Shown here in pieces: positions 51,837 through 62,900 of a stretch of DNA of 64,000 nt. The first letter of the stretch is position 1, and each line of letters opens with the position of its first letter. Under the pieces are notes generated by a model. The model ran no database searches and was not told the origin of the DNA. It saw only the letters and a list, made by a program, of their open reading frames with translations. The translations under genes were made by a program, and so were the position numbers. The DNA lies in NCBI RefSeq assembly GCF_000422085.1, contig NC_021741.1, positions 1,550,001-1,614,000 of the forward strand, in the 5' to 3' direction. The stretch is from Serratia liquefaciens ATCC 27592 (GTDB taxonomy: Bacteria > Pseudomonadota > Gammaproteobacteria > Enterobacterales > Enterobacteriaceae).

Positions 51837-51860
51837 AGAGCTGCTGAGGCAGCTCTTTTT
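51837..51860 (+). terminator. Rho-independent terminator after the first manC-manB pair
   Basis: Eight-bp perfect stem (51837-51844 with 51849-51856, loop TGAG) running into a T tract, 31 bp after the manB frame ends. Confidence 0.87.
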
Positions 51861-52002
51861 CATAATGCTGGTATATACACTCTGAATCTTGATGATTAGG
51901 TATGGTTCAATACGATACTTGGGTTAAGACCCTTGTGTAAAAATTCCCAGGCTTGATGAAAAAGTTTTTATTTCAGATACATGGATGCGAATAAGGATTT
52001 TT

Positions 52003-53019
52003 ATGGCCATTTTAGTTACAGGTGGTGCCGGTTATATCGGTTCTCATACCGTTCTGAGCCTGCTGGAGCGTGGTGACGATGTCATTGTATTGGATAATTT
52101 GTCGAATTCATCAAAAGAGTCGTTGCATCGCGTCGAAAAGTTAACGGGTAAAGCTGCCGTGTTTTATCAGGGAGATATCCAAGACGCTGAGTACCTACAT
52201 CGCATCTTTGATGCCCATGATATTACCGCTGTAATTCATTTCGCTGGCCTGAAAGCCGTAGGAGAGTCGACTCGTAAGCCTCTGGAGTACTATCAGAATA
52301 ACGTTGCTGGTACGCTGGTTCTGTTGGATGAAATGCGTCGTGCCGGTGTGACCAGGTTTATTTTCAGTTCCTCTGCAACGGTTTATGGTGCGAACTCACC
52401 GGTTCCTTATGTCGAAACAACACCCATTGGCGGAACTACCAGTCCTTATGGCACTTCAAAGTTGATGGTTGAGCAAATTCTGCAGGATTTCACTAAGGCG
52501 GAGCCGCAATTTTCCATTATCGCCCTGCGCTACTTCAATCCGGTAGGTGCTCACGAATCGGGTGTGATAGGTGAGGACCCAAATGGCATTCCAAATAATT
52601 TGCTGCCTTATATCTCCCAGGTAGCTATTGGCAAGCTAGACAAGTTGGGTATCTTTGGTGGGGATTATCCTACGGAAGATGGTACCGGAGAGCGTGATTA
52701 CATTCACGTGATGGATCTGGCTGAGGGGCATCTGATGGCTATGGATCACTTGAAGAGGGGTGATGGCTTCAAAGCATACAATTTAGGGGCAGGGGTAGGG
52801 CACTCGGTGTTGTCCATGGTGCAGGCTTTTGAAAAAGCATCGGGCGTGGAAATACCGTATCAAATACTACCTCGTCGTGATGGCGACCTACCTGCATTTT
52901 GGGCCGATGCGAATCTTGCTCGACAGGAACTGGGTTGGGAAGTTCGGCGTGGCATCGATGAGATGATGCATGACACCTGGAACTGGCAAAAGAATAATCC
53001 CCAAGGTTACTGCAAATAA
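52003..53019 (+). CDS. galE: UDP-glucose 4-epimerase
   Basis: 338 residues, identical in length to E. coli GalE. The NAD loop GGAGYIGSH starts at residue 7 ([10 protein letters not shown]), and the catalytic Y149-xxx-K153 lies in SPYGTSKLM. It interconverts UDP-glucose and UDP-galactose, supplying UDP-galactose for WbaP-type initiation and for LPS. The ATG at 52003 was chosen because of AAGGA upstream; the frame is open from 51985. It stands alone between a terminator and the second JUMPstart region. Confidence 0.95.
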   Translation: MAILVTGGAGYIGSHTVLSLLERGDDVIVLDNLSNSSKESLHRVEKLTGKAAVFYQGDIQDAEYLHRIFDAHDITAVIHFAGLKAVGESTRKPLEYYQNNVAGTLVLLDEMRRAGVTRFIFSSSATVYGANSPVPYVETTPIGGTTSPYGTSKLMVEQILQDFTKAEPQFSIIALRYFNPVGAHESGVIGEDPNGIPNNLLPYISQVAIGKLDKLGIFGGDYPTEDGTGERDYIHVMDLAEGHLMAMDHLKRGDGFKAYNLGAGVGHSVLSMVQAFEKASGVEIPYQILPRRDGDLPAFWADANLARQELGWEVRRGIDEMMHDTWNWQKNNPQGYCK

Positions 53020-53656
53020 CTCACTTCTCACGCGATAGTGCGGTCATTTCTCCATCTCATGATTGCAGCTTGTAGTTTACGGCTGCAATCATATGTCTAA
53101 GATATATCCTTAATTCTCGCACACACTAAAATAATTACCTTGCTAACTATTTGATTTGTATTGTAGATGCAGGGTAAGTATTTTTCTGCGTGCTTAATGA
53201 GCATTCATTTTCAGATAAGCCTGAAAGAAGGGATAATGTACAGGTGTTTTGATGGGTAAGGTGATAGCATACGCAACAAAAATATTGCGCTGTTGTCCTA
53301 TTTAACCTACGAAGATGGCAAAAATGTGACTCATTGCGTTATGACTGGATTTTAGCGGCGTGACGTAATGTGAGAATATATAAAAAATCATTTCAATATC
53401 AGTCTATTGGTAGCTGTTGAGCCAAGGGCGGTAGCGTGCACTTTTTTAGTGGCAGGACCTGGAAAAGGTCAAGTTAACCCCTTGAACTCGCTTCATTCAC
53501 AGACTACGAGACTGTAGCCTTTGTGATGAGTCCTACATCGTTATATCTCTAACAGTAAGATGCAATACGTAGTAAGTGCAGCTCCTTAATGTGATGCATT
53601 TTCTCGTTCTTTTCGATTTTATGGTTCTATATAGCTAAGTGTTATAAGGATAAAAA
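53020..53656. other. 637-bp leader and control region ahead of the O-antigen operon
   Basis: Contains a perfect 11-bp stem after galE (53059-53069 with 53082-53092, no T-run), about 300 bp of AT-rich sequence with no credible gene or certain promoter, the JUMPstart/ops element at 53400-53438, and a roughly 220-bp leader up to manC. Confidence 0.7.
53400..53438 (+). promoter_or_regulatory. Second JUMPstart element with ops (RfaH recruitment)
   Basis: Closer to the canonical JUMPstart than the first copy (TTGGTAGCTGTTGAGCCAAG), with the ops core GGCGGTAGCGTG at 53427-53438. It predicts RfaH-dependent expression of the manC-manB-wzm-wzt operon. Confidence 0.93.
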
Positions 53657-55069
53657 ATGTTACTACCGGTAATTATGGCAGGTGGCACGGGTAGCCGTTT
53701 ATGGCCGATGTCCCGCGAACTTCATCCAAAACAGTTTTTACGTTTGCATAGCTTGCATTCAATGCTGCAGGAAACGTTAAAACGTCTTGATGGAGTTGAG
53801 GTTAGCGAACCTGTCGTAATCTGTAACGAAGATCACCGCTTTATGGTAGCTGAGCAACTGCGTCAAATTGACATGTTGTCTCATAACATCATTCTTGAAC
53901 CTATTGGCCGCAATACGGCGCCGGCGATCGCTTTGGCTGCCTTGAATGCTGTCGCCCAGGGGCATGACCCTATCATGTTGGTGTTGGCTGCAGACCATAT
54001 CATTAAAGACGTTGCAACTTTTCATAACGCTATTGAAGCCGCAATACCATATGCCGCCAGTCAGAGTCTTGTGACCTTTGGTATTGTGCCTAGCGGACCG
54101 GAAACAGGATATGGCTATATCCAACGAGGCGAAAGCTCTGGTGAAAATGCTGTAGCATCTAGCGTAAAGCGTTTTGTTGAAAAACCCGATCTCGCTACAG
54201 CACAGACCTATGTGGATTCCGGAGAGTACTTCTGGAATAGCGGTATGTTTATGTTCCGTGCCAAGCGATATCTGGAAGAGTTAGAGAAGTTTCGCCCAGA
54301 CATTATTGACGCATGCCGTCGTTCTTTAACCGACACTGAGTGCGATAAAAACTTTATTAATGTCAATTATGATGCATTCTCCAGTTGCCCCGACGAATCG
54401 GTTGATTATGCGGTAATGGAGAAGACCCATGATGCTGTCATGATCCCGCTGGATGCCGGTTGGAGTGATGTTGGTTCATGGTCGGCATTGTGGGAGGTCA
54501 GTCAAAAGGATGATGCCGGCAATGCGCTGACTGGCGATACCTTCCTGCATAATACCCGAGACTGCTATATCAATACTGATGAAAAGTTGGTTGCCGCTGT
54601 AGGTGTAGACAACTTAGTGATAGTGAATACCAAGGATGCTGTGCTGGTTGTCGACAAATCCAAGGTTCAGGATGTCAAAAAAGTCGTAGAACATCTGAAA
54701 AAGCATAAACGTAGTGAATATAGAAGACACCGTGAAGTTTATCGCCCATGGGGCATTTGCGATCTTCTTGTGGATGAAAAACGTTTTAATGTAAATCGCA
54801 TTACTGTCAACCCAGGTGAAGCTTTTTCTTTGCAAATGCACCACCATCGCACTGAACATTGGGTGGTACTTGCGGGTACGGCAAAAGTAACAACTGGAGA
54901 TAAAACCTTTTTGCTAACTGAAAATCAGTCCACATTTATTCCTATTGGCGTTGTTCACCGTTTAGAAAACCCAGGGAATATTCCGTTGGAATTGATTGAG
55001 ATACAAGCTGGTTCTTATTTAGGTGATGATGACATTATTCGCATTAAAGATCATTACGGTCGTTGCTAA
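53657..55069 (+). CDS. manC: Mannose-1-phosphate guanylyltransferase / mannose-6-phosphate isomerase (second copy)
   Basis: 470 residues with the same two-domain plan as the copy at 49014: [20 protein letters not shown] near the N-terminus and the cupin [19 protein letters not shown] near the C-terminus. It is the first gene after the second ops element, so it supplies GDP-mannose specifically for the O-antigen operon. It is clearly diverged in nucleotide sequence from the first copy and is not a recent duplicate. Confidence 0.95.
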   Translation: MLLPVIMAGGTGSRLWPMSRELHPKQFLRLHSLHSMLQETLKRLDGVEVSEPVVICNEDHRFMVAEQLRQIDMLSHNIILEPIGRNTAPAIALAALNAVAQGHDPIMLVLAADHIIKDVATFHNAIEAAIPYAASQSLVTFGIVPSGPETGYGYIQRGESSGENAVASSVKRFVEKPDLATAQTYVDSGEYFWNSGMFMFRAKRYLEELEKFRPDIIDACRRSLTDTECDKNFINVNYDAFSSCPDESVDYAVMEKTHDAVMIPLDAGWSDVGSWSALWEVSQKDDAGNALTGDTFLHNTRDCYINTDEKLVAAVGVDNLVIVNTKDAVLVVDKSKVQDVKKVVEHLKKHKRSEYRRHREVYRPWGICDLLVDEKRFNVNRITVNPGEAFSLQMHHHRTEHWVVLAGTAKVTTGDKTFLLTENQSTFIPIGVVHRLENPGNIPLELIEIQAGSYLGDDDIIRIKDHYGRC

Positions 55070-55084
55070 ATTTCTGAGGTTTTA

Positions 55085-56458
55085 ATGAGTAGCTTAACCT
55101 GTTTTAAAGCATATGATATTCGCGGCCGGCTCGGTGATGAGTTAAACGAAGATATTGCCTACCGCATTGGTCGAGCTTATGGTGAATATCTGAAACCGCA
55201 GCGAGTTATTGTCGGTGGAGACGTGCGGTTGACCAGTGAATCACTCAAACTGGCCTTGGCTAACGGATTGCGAGATGCTGGTGTTGATGTGTATGACATT
55301 GGTATGAGTGGCACCGAAGAAGTGTACTTCGCGACTTTCCATCTGGGTATGGACGGTGGTATCGAAGTTACGGCTAGTCATAATCCAATGGATTACAACG
55401 GCATGAAACTGGTTCGTGCGAATGCACAACCGATAAGTGGTGATACCGGTCTGTTGGCAATTAAACAACTGGCCGAAAAAAATTCGTTCCCTTCTGTTGT
55501 GGAAAACGAACGCGGGAGCTATCAGGAAATATCAGTCCTGAAGGAATATGTTGATCACCTGCTAAGCTATATTGATACTTCGACATTGAAACCGATGAAG
55601 CTGGTGATTAACTCCGGAAATGGTGCTGCAGGACATGTTGTCGATGAAATAGAGCGTCGATTTAAACAAAATAATGTCCCTGTGTCTTTTGTCAAAGTTA
55701 ACCATCTGCCGGATGGTAATTTCCCTAATGGAATACCTAATCCATTATTGCCGGAATGTCGTGCTGACACAGCGAAAGCTGTACTTGAGAATCAGGCTGA
55801 TATGGGGATTGCTTTCGACGGTGATTTTGACCGTTGCTTCCTGTTTGATGAGAAAGCCAACTTTATCGAAGGTTACTACATAGTTGGTCTTCTGGCCGAA
55901 GCTTTCTTGCAAAAAAATCCAGGCTCCAAGATTATTCATGACCCCCGCTTGTCATGGAATACCATCGATATTGTTAATCAAGCCGGTGGTATTCCTGTCA
56001 TGTCCAAAACGGGGCATGCTTTTATCAAAGAACGCATGCGAAAAGAAGATGCCATCTATGGCGGTGAAATGAGTGCGCATCATTATTTCCGGGATTTTGC
56101 CTATTGTGATAGTGGCATGATCCCGTGGTTGTTGGTGTCTTCCTTGTTTTCTATTAAAGGGATGCCGCTAAGTCAGTTGGTAAAGGACAGAATTCAGGCT
56201 TATCCAGCATCTGGTGAGATAAATCGAAAGTTAAGTTATGCTTCTCAGAAAATAAAAAGCATAAGGGATATTTATGAAAGAGACGCATTGCGAGTTGATT
56301 TAACTGATGGTATCAGCATTGAATATTCCGACTGGCGCTTTAATCTACGGACATCGAATACTGAACCCGTTGTACGACTGAATGTAGAATCTAAGGGAGA
56401 CATCGGTCTGATGAATGAAAAAACGGGTGAGATCTTGACGCTCCTTGGTGGGGAATAA
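55085..56458 (+). CDS. manB: Phosphomannomutase (second, intact copy)
   Basis: 457 residues, full length for CpsG/ManB. TASHNP carries the catalytic S98, DGDFDRC binds metal, and the sugar-binding [10 protein letters not shown] and phosphate-binding [14 protein letters not shown] loops are intact. It converts mannose-6-phosphate to mannose-1-phosphate. It lies 15 bp after manC and 2 bp before wzm. Confidence 0.96.
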   Translation: MSSLTCFKAYDIRGRLGDELNEDIAYRIGRAYGEYLKPQRVIVGGDVRLTSESLKLALANGLRDAGVDVYDIGMSGTEEVYFATFHLGMDGGIEVTASHNPMDYNGMKLVRANAQPISGDTGLLAIKQLAEKNSFPSVVENERGSYQEISVLKEYVDHLLSYIDTSTLKPMKLVINSGNGAAGHVVDEIERRFKQNNVPVSFVKVNHLPDGNFPNGIPNPLLPECRADTAKAVLENQADMGIAFDGDFDRCFLFDEKANFIEGYYIVGLLAEAFLQKNPGSKIIHDPRLSWNTIDIVNQAGGIPVMSKTGHAFIKERMRKEDAIYGGEMSAHHYFRDFAYCDSGMIPWLLVSSLFSIKGMPLSQLVKDRIQAYPASGEINRKLSYASQKIKSIRDIYERDALRVDLTDGISIEYSDWRFNLRTSNTEPVVRLNVESKGDIGLMNEKTGEILTLLGGE

Positions 56459-56460
56459 TT

Positions 56461-57255
56461 TTGAAAGAGTTACTGTTGACTATTTATCGTTATCGAGGAT
56501 TTATTCTTGGTAGCGTAAAAAGAGAGTTTCAAATTCGTTATAAAATGAGCATGCTAGGTGCGACCTGGCTCATTCTTCAGCCTTTGTCAATGATTTTGGT
56601 TTACACATTAATTTTCTCTCAAGTAATGAAAACGCGACTTCCTGGAACGGGAGGTGCATACTCTTACAGTATTTATCTATGTGTAGGGATAATTACATGG
56701 GGTTTGTTTGCTGAGATTATTAGTAGAAGCCAAAATATCTTCATAGAAAGTGCAGGATTATTGAAGAAATTAAATTTCCCCCGAATATGCTTGCCAATTA
56801 TTGTGGTTATATCAGCGATAATAAATTTTTCCATCATTTTTTCTCTGTTTATTATATTTTTGATTATTACCGGAAATTTCCATTTTCTCTCTATTGTGGA
56901 AATAATTCCGCTACTAATGATTGAAGTCGTATTTGCATTAGGTTTGGGCGTGGTACTGGGGGTTGTCAATGTTTTCTTCCGTGATGTTGGACAGTTTGTC
57001 ACTGTGTTGCTGCAGTTCTGGTTTTGGTTTACCCCGATCGTCTATGTATTAGCTACATTGCCAGTATGGGCTCAGGGTATACTAAAATACAATCCGATGG
57101 CAGTTTTGGTTGATAATTATCAGCGCGTTGTTATTCATCAACAGCCGATCGAATGGGGTAGTATCTGGCCAGTAATGGTGGTGGCTATTGCTCTATGTAT
57201 TTTAGGCATGCACCTTTTTAGAAAGCATGCAGCAGATATGGTGGATGAATTATAA
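56461..57255 (+). CDS. wzm: Wzm, O-antigen ABC transporter permease
   Basis: 264 residues from a TTG start at 56461, with GGGGAATAA ahead. ABC2_membrane family with about six membrane segments and the amphipathic N-terminal REFQIRYKMSMLGATWLILQ that begins these permeases. It forms the inner-membrane channel that exports finished undecaprenyl-linked O-polysaccharide. Its stop shares one base with the wzt start. Confidence 0.93.
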   Translation: MKELLLTIYRYRGFILGSVKREFQIRYKMSMLGATWLILQPLSMILVYTLIFSQVMKTRLPGTGGAYSYSIYLCVGIITWGLFAEIISRSQNIFIESAGLLKKLNFPRICLPIIVVISAIINFSIIFSLFIIFLIITGNFHFLSIVEIIPLLMIEVVFALGLGVVLGVVNVFFRDVGQFVTVLLQFWFWFTPIVYVLATLPVWAQGILKYNPMAVLVDNYQRVVIHQQPIEWGSIWPVMVVAIALCILGMHLFRKHAADMVDEL

Positions 57256-58484
57256 TGGGACAAATTTCAGTTGATAGTGTTGGCAAAGCCTATAAAAAAT
57301 ATTCATCGCGCTTTGGTCGTTTAATTGAGTGGATTTCACCTTATAATGTTGTTAAGCATTCGAAAGTTTGGGTTTTAAATGATATTACCTTTAAGGTACG
57401 TCCTGGCGAAGCTGTCGGTATCATTGGTATAAATGGTGCAGGAAAAAGTACACTCTTAAAGTTAATCACAGGTACTATCCAACCGACTGTTGGTAAAATA
57501 CAACTAACAGGTCGAGTTGCAGCGTTGCTCGAATTGGGTATGGGCTTCCATCCTGATTTTACAGGTAGACAAAATGTCTATATGTCTGGTCAATTATTAG
57601 GATTGAATAACAGCGATATAGATAGGTTAATGCCTGAAATTGAGGCGTTTGCGGAAATTGGCGAATACATAGACCAACCTGTTAGGGTTTACTCTAGTGG
57701 TATGCAAATGCGTTTGGCATTTAGTGTTGCCACTGCCGTGAGACCCGATATATTAATTGTAGATGAAGCCTTATCAGTAGGTGATGCTTACTTCCAACAT
57801 AAAAGCTTTGATCGTATACGTAGGTTCCGAAGTGAGGGGACCACGTTGTTAATCGTCTCTCATGACAAAATCGCAATACAGTCTATCTGCGACAGAGCAA
57901 TTTTGCTTAATGCAGGAAGAATAGAAAAAGAAGGTGAACCTGAAGCAATTATGGACTACTACAATGCCATGCTTGCGGAAAAATCGGGAACAACACGAAC
58001 GGTCAAACAAGAACTCACAGAATCTGGGCAGCTTCAAACAATTTCTGGCTCCGGAGATGCTAAAATAAAGGATATTGGTTTGTTTTCACTTGATAATAAG
58101 CCTGTTGAAATTATCAGTGTTGGTGATCGTGTTAATTTAAAAATAACCGTAAAAGTCGAAAGTAATATCCCTGAACTTGTTCTTGGCTATATGATAAAAG
58201 ACCGGCTGGGACAACCTATTTTCGGAACCAATACATATCATCTTGGTAAGATGTTAAGTGATCTAAATGCAGGGCAAGAAATAGAATTTTATTTCAAGTT
58301 CGATATGAATTTAGGTGAGGGTAACTACTCAATTGCAGTTGCTCTTCACGATCGCGATACTCATATTAACAAAAATTATGAATGGCGAGATTTAGCATTT
58401 GTATTTAATGTGATAAATGTTAATAAAGACACATTTGTAGGAGTATCTTGGTTACCTGCGGAGGTGGACATTAATGAAAGATAG
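57255..58484 (+). CDS. wzt: Wzt, O-antigen ABC transporter ATPase with carbohydrate-binding domain
   Basis: 409 residues. The ATPase domain (1-about 250) has Walker A GINGAGKST at 58-66, the signature YSSGMQMRLAFS and Walker B ILIVDEALSVGD. A C-terminal beta-sandwich (about 265-409) of the Wzt_C type is present; in E. coli O8/O9a this domain recognises the modified non-reducing end of the polymer. Its presence argues for export coupled to a chain-terminating modification, matching the methyltransferase that follows (11-bp overlap). Confidence 0.94.
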   Translation: MGQISVDSVGKAYKKYSSRFGRLIEWISPYNVVKHSKVWVLNDITFKVRPGEAVGIIGINGAGKSTLLKLITGTIQPTVGKIQLTGRVAALLELGMGFHPDFTGRQNVYMSGQLLGLNNSDIDRLMPEIEAFAEIGEYIDQPVRVYSSGMQMRLAFSVATAVRPDILIVDEALSVGDAYFQHKSFDRIRRFRSEGTTLLIVSHDKIAIQSICDRAILLNAGRIEKEGEPEAIMDYYNAMLAEKSGTTRTVKQELTESGQLQTISGSGDAKIKDIGLFSLDNKPVEIISVGDRVNLKITVKVESNIPELVLGYMIKDRLGQPIFGTNTYHLGKMLSDLNAGQEIEFYFKFDMNLGEGNYSIAVALHDRDTHINKNYEWRDLAFVFNVINVNKDTFVGVSWLPAEVDINER

Positions 58485-59916
58485 TTTTTACAGTTCCTTC
58501 GAGAATAAACATCGTGGGAGTCGTGAATCAATAAAAGAACGACTGAGTGTTTATATGCCATTCGTTTTGCCATTCAGAAATTTATATCCTGGTGAAACTA
58601 TTATTGACCTGGGATGTGGCCGAGGGGAATGGCTAGAAATTATGAAGTCCCTTGAGTTTGATGGAAAGGGAATTGATCTAGACGATGGGATGCTTTCATA
58701 CTGTTACGATCTTGGTCTAAATGTTGAAAAAGGGGATGTGATTTCATTTTTAGAAAATATTCCCGATGATTCAGTTGCCATTATATCATCTTTCCATTTG
58801 ATTGAGCATATTGGGTTTGATAACGTCAAACGATTGGTTGAAGAGTCTTTCAGGGTGCTAAAACCAGGTGGTCTACTGATTATGGAAACGCCTAACCCTG
58901 AAAATATTATTGTATCAACCAATAATTTCTATCTTGATCCAACACATATAGTCCCTATTCCAAGTTTATTATTAGGTTTTCTTACAGAGCATCAAGGATT
59001 TGAGCGTACTAAAATATTACGCCTCCAAGAGGATAAGAGCCTAAATACTAAACAAAATATTCAAATTATCGATGTTCTTGGTGGTGTTAGTCCTGATTAT
59101 AGCGTTGTCGCTCAAAAAAGAGGTGAGTTAGCCTCATTAAGCCTGCTAGATGCCGCCTTTGATGCCAACTACGGAATTGGATTACAAGAGTTATCAAATA
59201 AGTTTAATCAATATTTAGAAAACTCATTCAAAACTAGGGATGAGAAAATTTCAAGTTTAGATGATGCTGTGAGTAAGCTGAACCTCTTGGAATATGACAA
59301 AAAAATAAAAAGAATTAATCAACTTGAGAGTGAGATTGAGCAGGTGCGACAAGAGATAAATCAAACACCGCAGTCCGGGGAGTTTGAAAAACTATCTGAG
59401 CTTTTCCTATCACACTTAAGAGAAGAAAATTCCGATTTAAAAGTGAAGCTATCCGAGTTAAATAATCAGCTGAGTGTAGAGTCTCAGCGTCATGCTGATA
59501 GCCGGAATATGATTAATTTGATTTACTCAAGTACATCATGGAAATTAACATCTCCGGTTCGTGCCGTTTCTAGAGTATTACGTTGTTGTATTAATGCATT
59601 AAAAATAAATAGCTTTAAGAGTCTTATCCAAAGAGGCAAATCTTATCTGAAAAGAAAATTAGTCGGCTTTTTTAGAGTTGGAATTCGTATTTTAAATAGG
59701 AAACCTAAACTAAAAGGAATTCTATTGAGAATTGTAAATAAGATGGGTTTTTATGACTTTGCCAAGAAAATATACTATAAATCTTATGGGCAGTCGATTT
59801 TATCTAATCCACAAAATTGTAGTTCAAGCGAAGAGTCTGATTTGTCTCCCAAAGCTAGAGAAATTTACAAAGCTCTAAAGAAAAAAAGTTCCAGCGATAT
59901 CATGAGGAACCGTTAA
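58474..59916 (+). CDS. WbdD-like chain-terminating methyltransferase without kinase domain
   Basis: 480 residues. A SAM-dependent methyltransferase domain (about 30-200) has DLGCGRG at 45-51 and FHLIEHIGFDNVKRLVEESF. A coiled coil follows at about 255-370. The C-terminal tail has STSWKLTSPVRAV and a run of basic helices ending PKAREIYKALKK, resembling the WbdD C-terminus that recruits and terminates the polymerase. E. coli O9a WbdD has a kinase domain between methyltransferase and coiled coil, absent here. Inferred role: caps the O-chain with a methyl group, setting length and creating the Wzt_C export tag. Its end shares one base with the next gene. Confidence 0.7.
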   Translation: MKDSFYSSFENKHRGSRESIKERLSVYMPFVLPFRNLYPGETIIDLGCGRGEWLEIMKSLEFDGKGIDLDDGMLSYCYDLGLNVEKGDVISFLENIPDDSVAIISSFHLIEHIGFDNVKRLVEESFRVLKPGGLLIMETPNPENIIVSTNNFYLDPTHIVPIPSLLLGFLTEHQGFERTKILRLQEDKSLNTKQNIQIIDVLGGVSPDYSVVAQKRGELASLSLLDAAFDANYGIGLQELSNKFNQYLENSFKTRDEKISSLDDAVSKLNLLEYDKKIKRINQLESEIEQVRQEINQTPQSGEFEKLSELFLSHLREENSDLKVKLSELNNQLSVESQRHADSRNMINLIYSSTSWKLTSPVRAVSRVLRCCINALKINSFKSLIQRGKSYLKRKLVGFFRVGIRILNRKPKLKGILLRIVNKMGFYDFAKKIYYKSYGQSILSNPQNCSSSEESDLSPKAREIYKALKKKSSSDIMRNR

Positions 59917-62900
59917 TGCGTATAGTAATAGATATGCAAGGACTGCAAGCGAGCAACGCCAAAAGGGGCATCGGGCGTTATACCTCAGACTTAATTGAAA
60001 ATATGCTTGCATTGAACATAAAGCATGAAGTTATCCTTTTGTTAAACGGTATGTTGCCTAACAGTATTGATAATATCCGCCGGAATTTTAGTCGCTATTT
60101 GCCGACCGAAAATATTATTGTGTGGAGTGGGGTGGGGCCAGTAAATGCTTTAGATGAAAGTAATGTTCAACGGCGAAAAATTTCGGAGAAAATTAGAGAG
60201 GATTTTATAAAAAAAATATCTCCAGATGTGCTGTTGATTACTTCATTGTTTGAAGGGTTGTCCGATGATGCTGTAACAAGTATTGGAAGTGTTATAACTA
60301 GTGTTCCTACCGCAGTGATTCTTTATGATCTTATTCCATTAATACATAAAGAAGTATATTTAGAAAATAGTATGGTCGAAAATTGGTATTTGAATAAAAT
60401 TGATCAATTACGGCGAGCTGACATGCTATTGTCAATTTCAAACTCCTCAGGAGGTGAAGCCGTTCGTTACCTAGGTTTCGATAAGAAAGATGTCATCAAT
60501 ATCTCAACCGCCTGTGATAAAGAATTTAAAAGAATAAATTTATCCGAAATTGAGCGTTTGGCTCTTTCTGATAAATACAAATTATATACCCCATTCATTA
60601 TGTATACTGGTGGGATTGATCACAGAAAAAATATTGAAGGATTGCTCAAGGCCTTCTCGTTGTTGCCTGAAAAACTGAGAGCTGATCATCAGTTGGCTAT
60701 TGTCTGCTCTATCCAGGAAACGGATCGAATTCGATTAACTCAATTGTGTAAAATATATGGGTTGAATGAACAGGATGTCATCTTTACCGGTTATATTCCT
60801 GAGTCGGATTTAATTTCCCTATATAATGCCTGTGAATTTTTTGTTTTCCCGTCTTGGCATGAAGGTTTTGGTTTACCTGTATTAGAAGCAATGTGTTGCG
60901 GAAAGGCTGTTATTGGGGGAAATAGATCAAGCATCCCTGAGGTAATTGGTAATGAAGAGGCTTTGTTTGATCCATATGATAGCCAAGAGATAGCAGACAA
61001 GATAGCGAAGGTTTTAACAGACAAAGATTTTAAAGCATCGTTGGAAAAACATGCTGAATCACAGTCTCAAAATTTCTCGTGGGGTATTTCTGCGAAGAGT
61101 GCATGGGAAGCACTGGAGAAATTTCAAGAGGAAAATACAGCTAATAAATCATCTTGCAAACTTTCCCCCTCCAATAATCGGAAACGATTGGCTTATATAT
61201 CGCCATTGCCACCGGCTAAAAGCGGCATTGCAGACTACAGTGCTGAGTTGATATCTGAACTTAGTCGGCACTATGTCATTGATGTAATCATTGCGCAGAA
61301 TGAAAAAGTAATAGAACCCTACGTTACTTCTAACTGCAGTATAAGAGACATCAAATACTTCGAAGAAAATGCTGCTCAATATGAGCGTATATTATACCAC
61401 TTCGGTAATTCTGCTTTTCATGGACATATGTTCAAACTATTGAATGATTATCCAGGAGTTGTAGTTCTCCATGATTTTTTCATCTCCGGGGTTGTTGCTC
61501 ATGTCGACGTTACTACCGCACAAATTCCGGGGTTTTGGAGTAAAGAGTTACATAAATCAGGAGGGTGGCCTGCTGTATTTATGAGATATAAAGCAGCAGA
61601 CACCGCGGATGTTGTATATAAATACCCTTGTAATATATCGGTATTGCAAAGCTCTGTAGGAGTTATTGTTCATTCTGATTTTTCTAGAAGATTAGCCTCA
61701 TCATTATATGGGCATACCATCACTTCTGACTGGGCATTAATTCCTCACTTGAGAGTCCCAGTTTATGATGTGCCGCGTAAAAAAGCACGAGAAACACTCG
61801 GGATTGACGAAAATGCGTTTGTAGTTTGCAGTTTTGGTTTGTTAGGCCCGACAAAACTAAATCATAAACTACTTACTGCTTGGTTAAATTCTCCATTGTC
61901 AGATAATGAACGGTGTCATCTTGTGTTTGTTGGCGAAAACCATAACGGCAAATATGGTGAAGATTTACTGAGGCTAATTAAGAAAAGCAAAAATGGAAAG
62001 AGAATAAAAATCACCGGTTGGGCCGAAGCTGATGATTATAAAATGTGGCTCGCTGCCGCTGATGTTGGGGTCCAGCTTCGGACGCTTTCTCGTGGGGAAA
62101 CTTCAGGCACTGTGCTAGATTGTATGAATTATGGTTTAGCAACGATAGTTAATGCTAATGGTTCTATGGCGGACCTTGATGATTCCTGCGTTGCGAAGCT
62201 AGTCGATGATTTTTCTGAGATTGATCTTATTGATATTCTTAAATTACTTTATAATGATATTGGTTATAGAGAACGTTTAAAATCTGCCGCTATAAATAAA
62301 ATCAGAATATTACATAAGCCAAGAGCTTGCGCTGAAGAATATAAGATGGCTATTGAGAAGTTTTTTAATAATTCGCATCACAGCGCTCAAAAACTGGTTG
62401 ATAGCATTATTAATGAGGCGGAGGATGATATATCCGGAGAGTATTTGAAGCTGGCTACAGCCATTACCAATAACTACGAACCTGAACCTAGGAAAAAACA
62501 ATTATTAGTTGATGTCTCTGAACTTGTCCAAAGAGATGCTAAAAGCGGTATTCAGCGTGTTGTTAGAGCTATTCTTAACCAGTTACTGCAAAACCCGCCA
62601 GAAGGGTGGGTTGTTGAACCAGTATATGCAACTGAATCCTCCCACGGTTATCGATATGCCCGTAGTTTTACGTGTGCTTTCTTAGGAATACCGTCAGGTT
62701 GGACTGAAGATGCGCCAATCGAAGCCTGGGCGGGAGATATTTTTCTGGGGCTCGATCTTCAGCCAAATATTGTACAGTCTAAGCAGAGTTTCTTACACGA
62801 TATACATCGTCGTGGTATCGGCGTACATTTCGTTGTGTATGATTTATTGCCAATATTAGCACCTGAGTCATTTTTCCCCGGTGCAAAAGATACTTATGAA

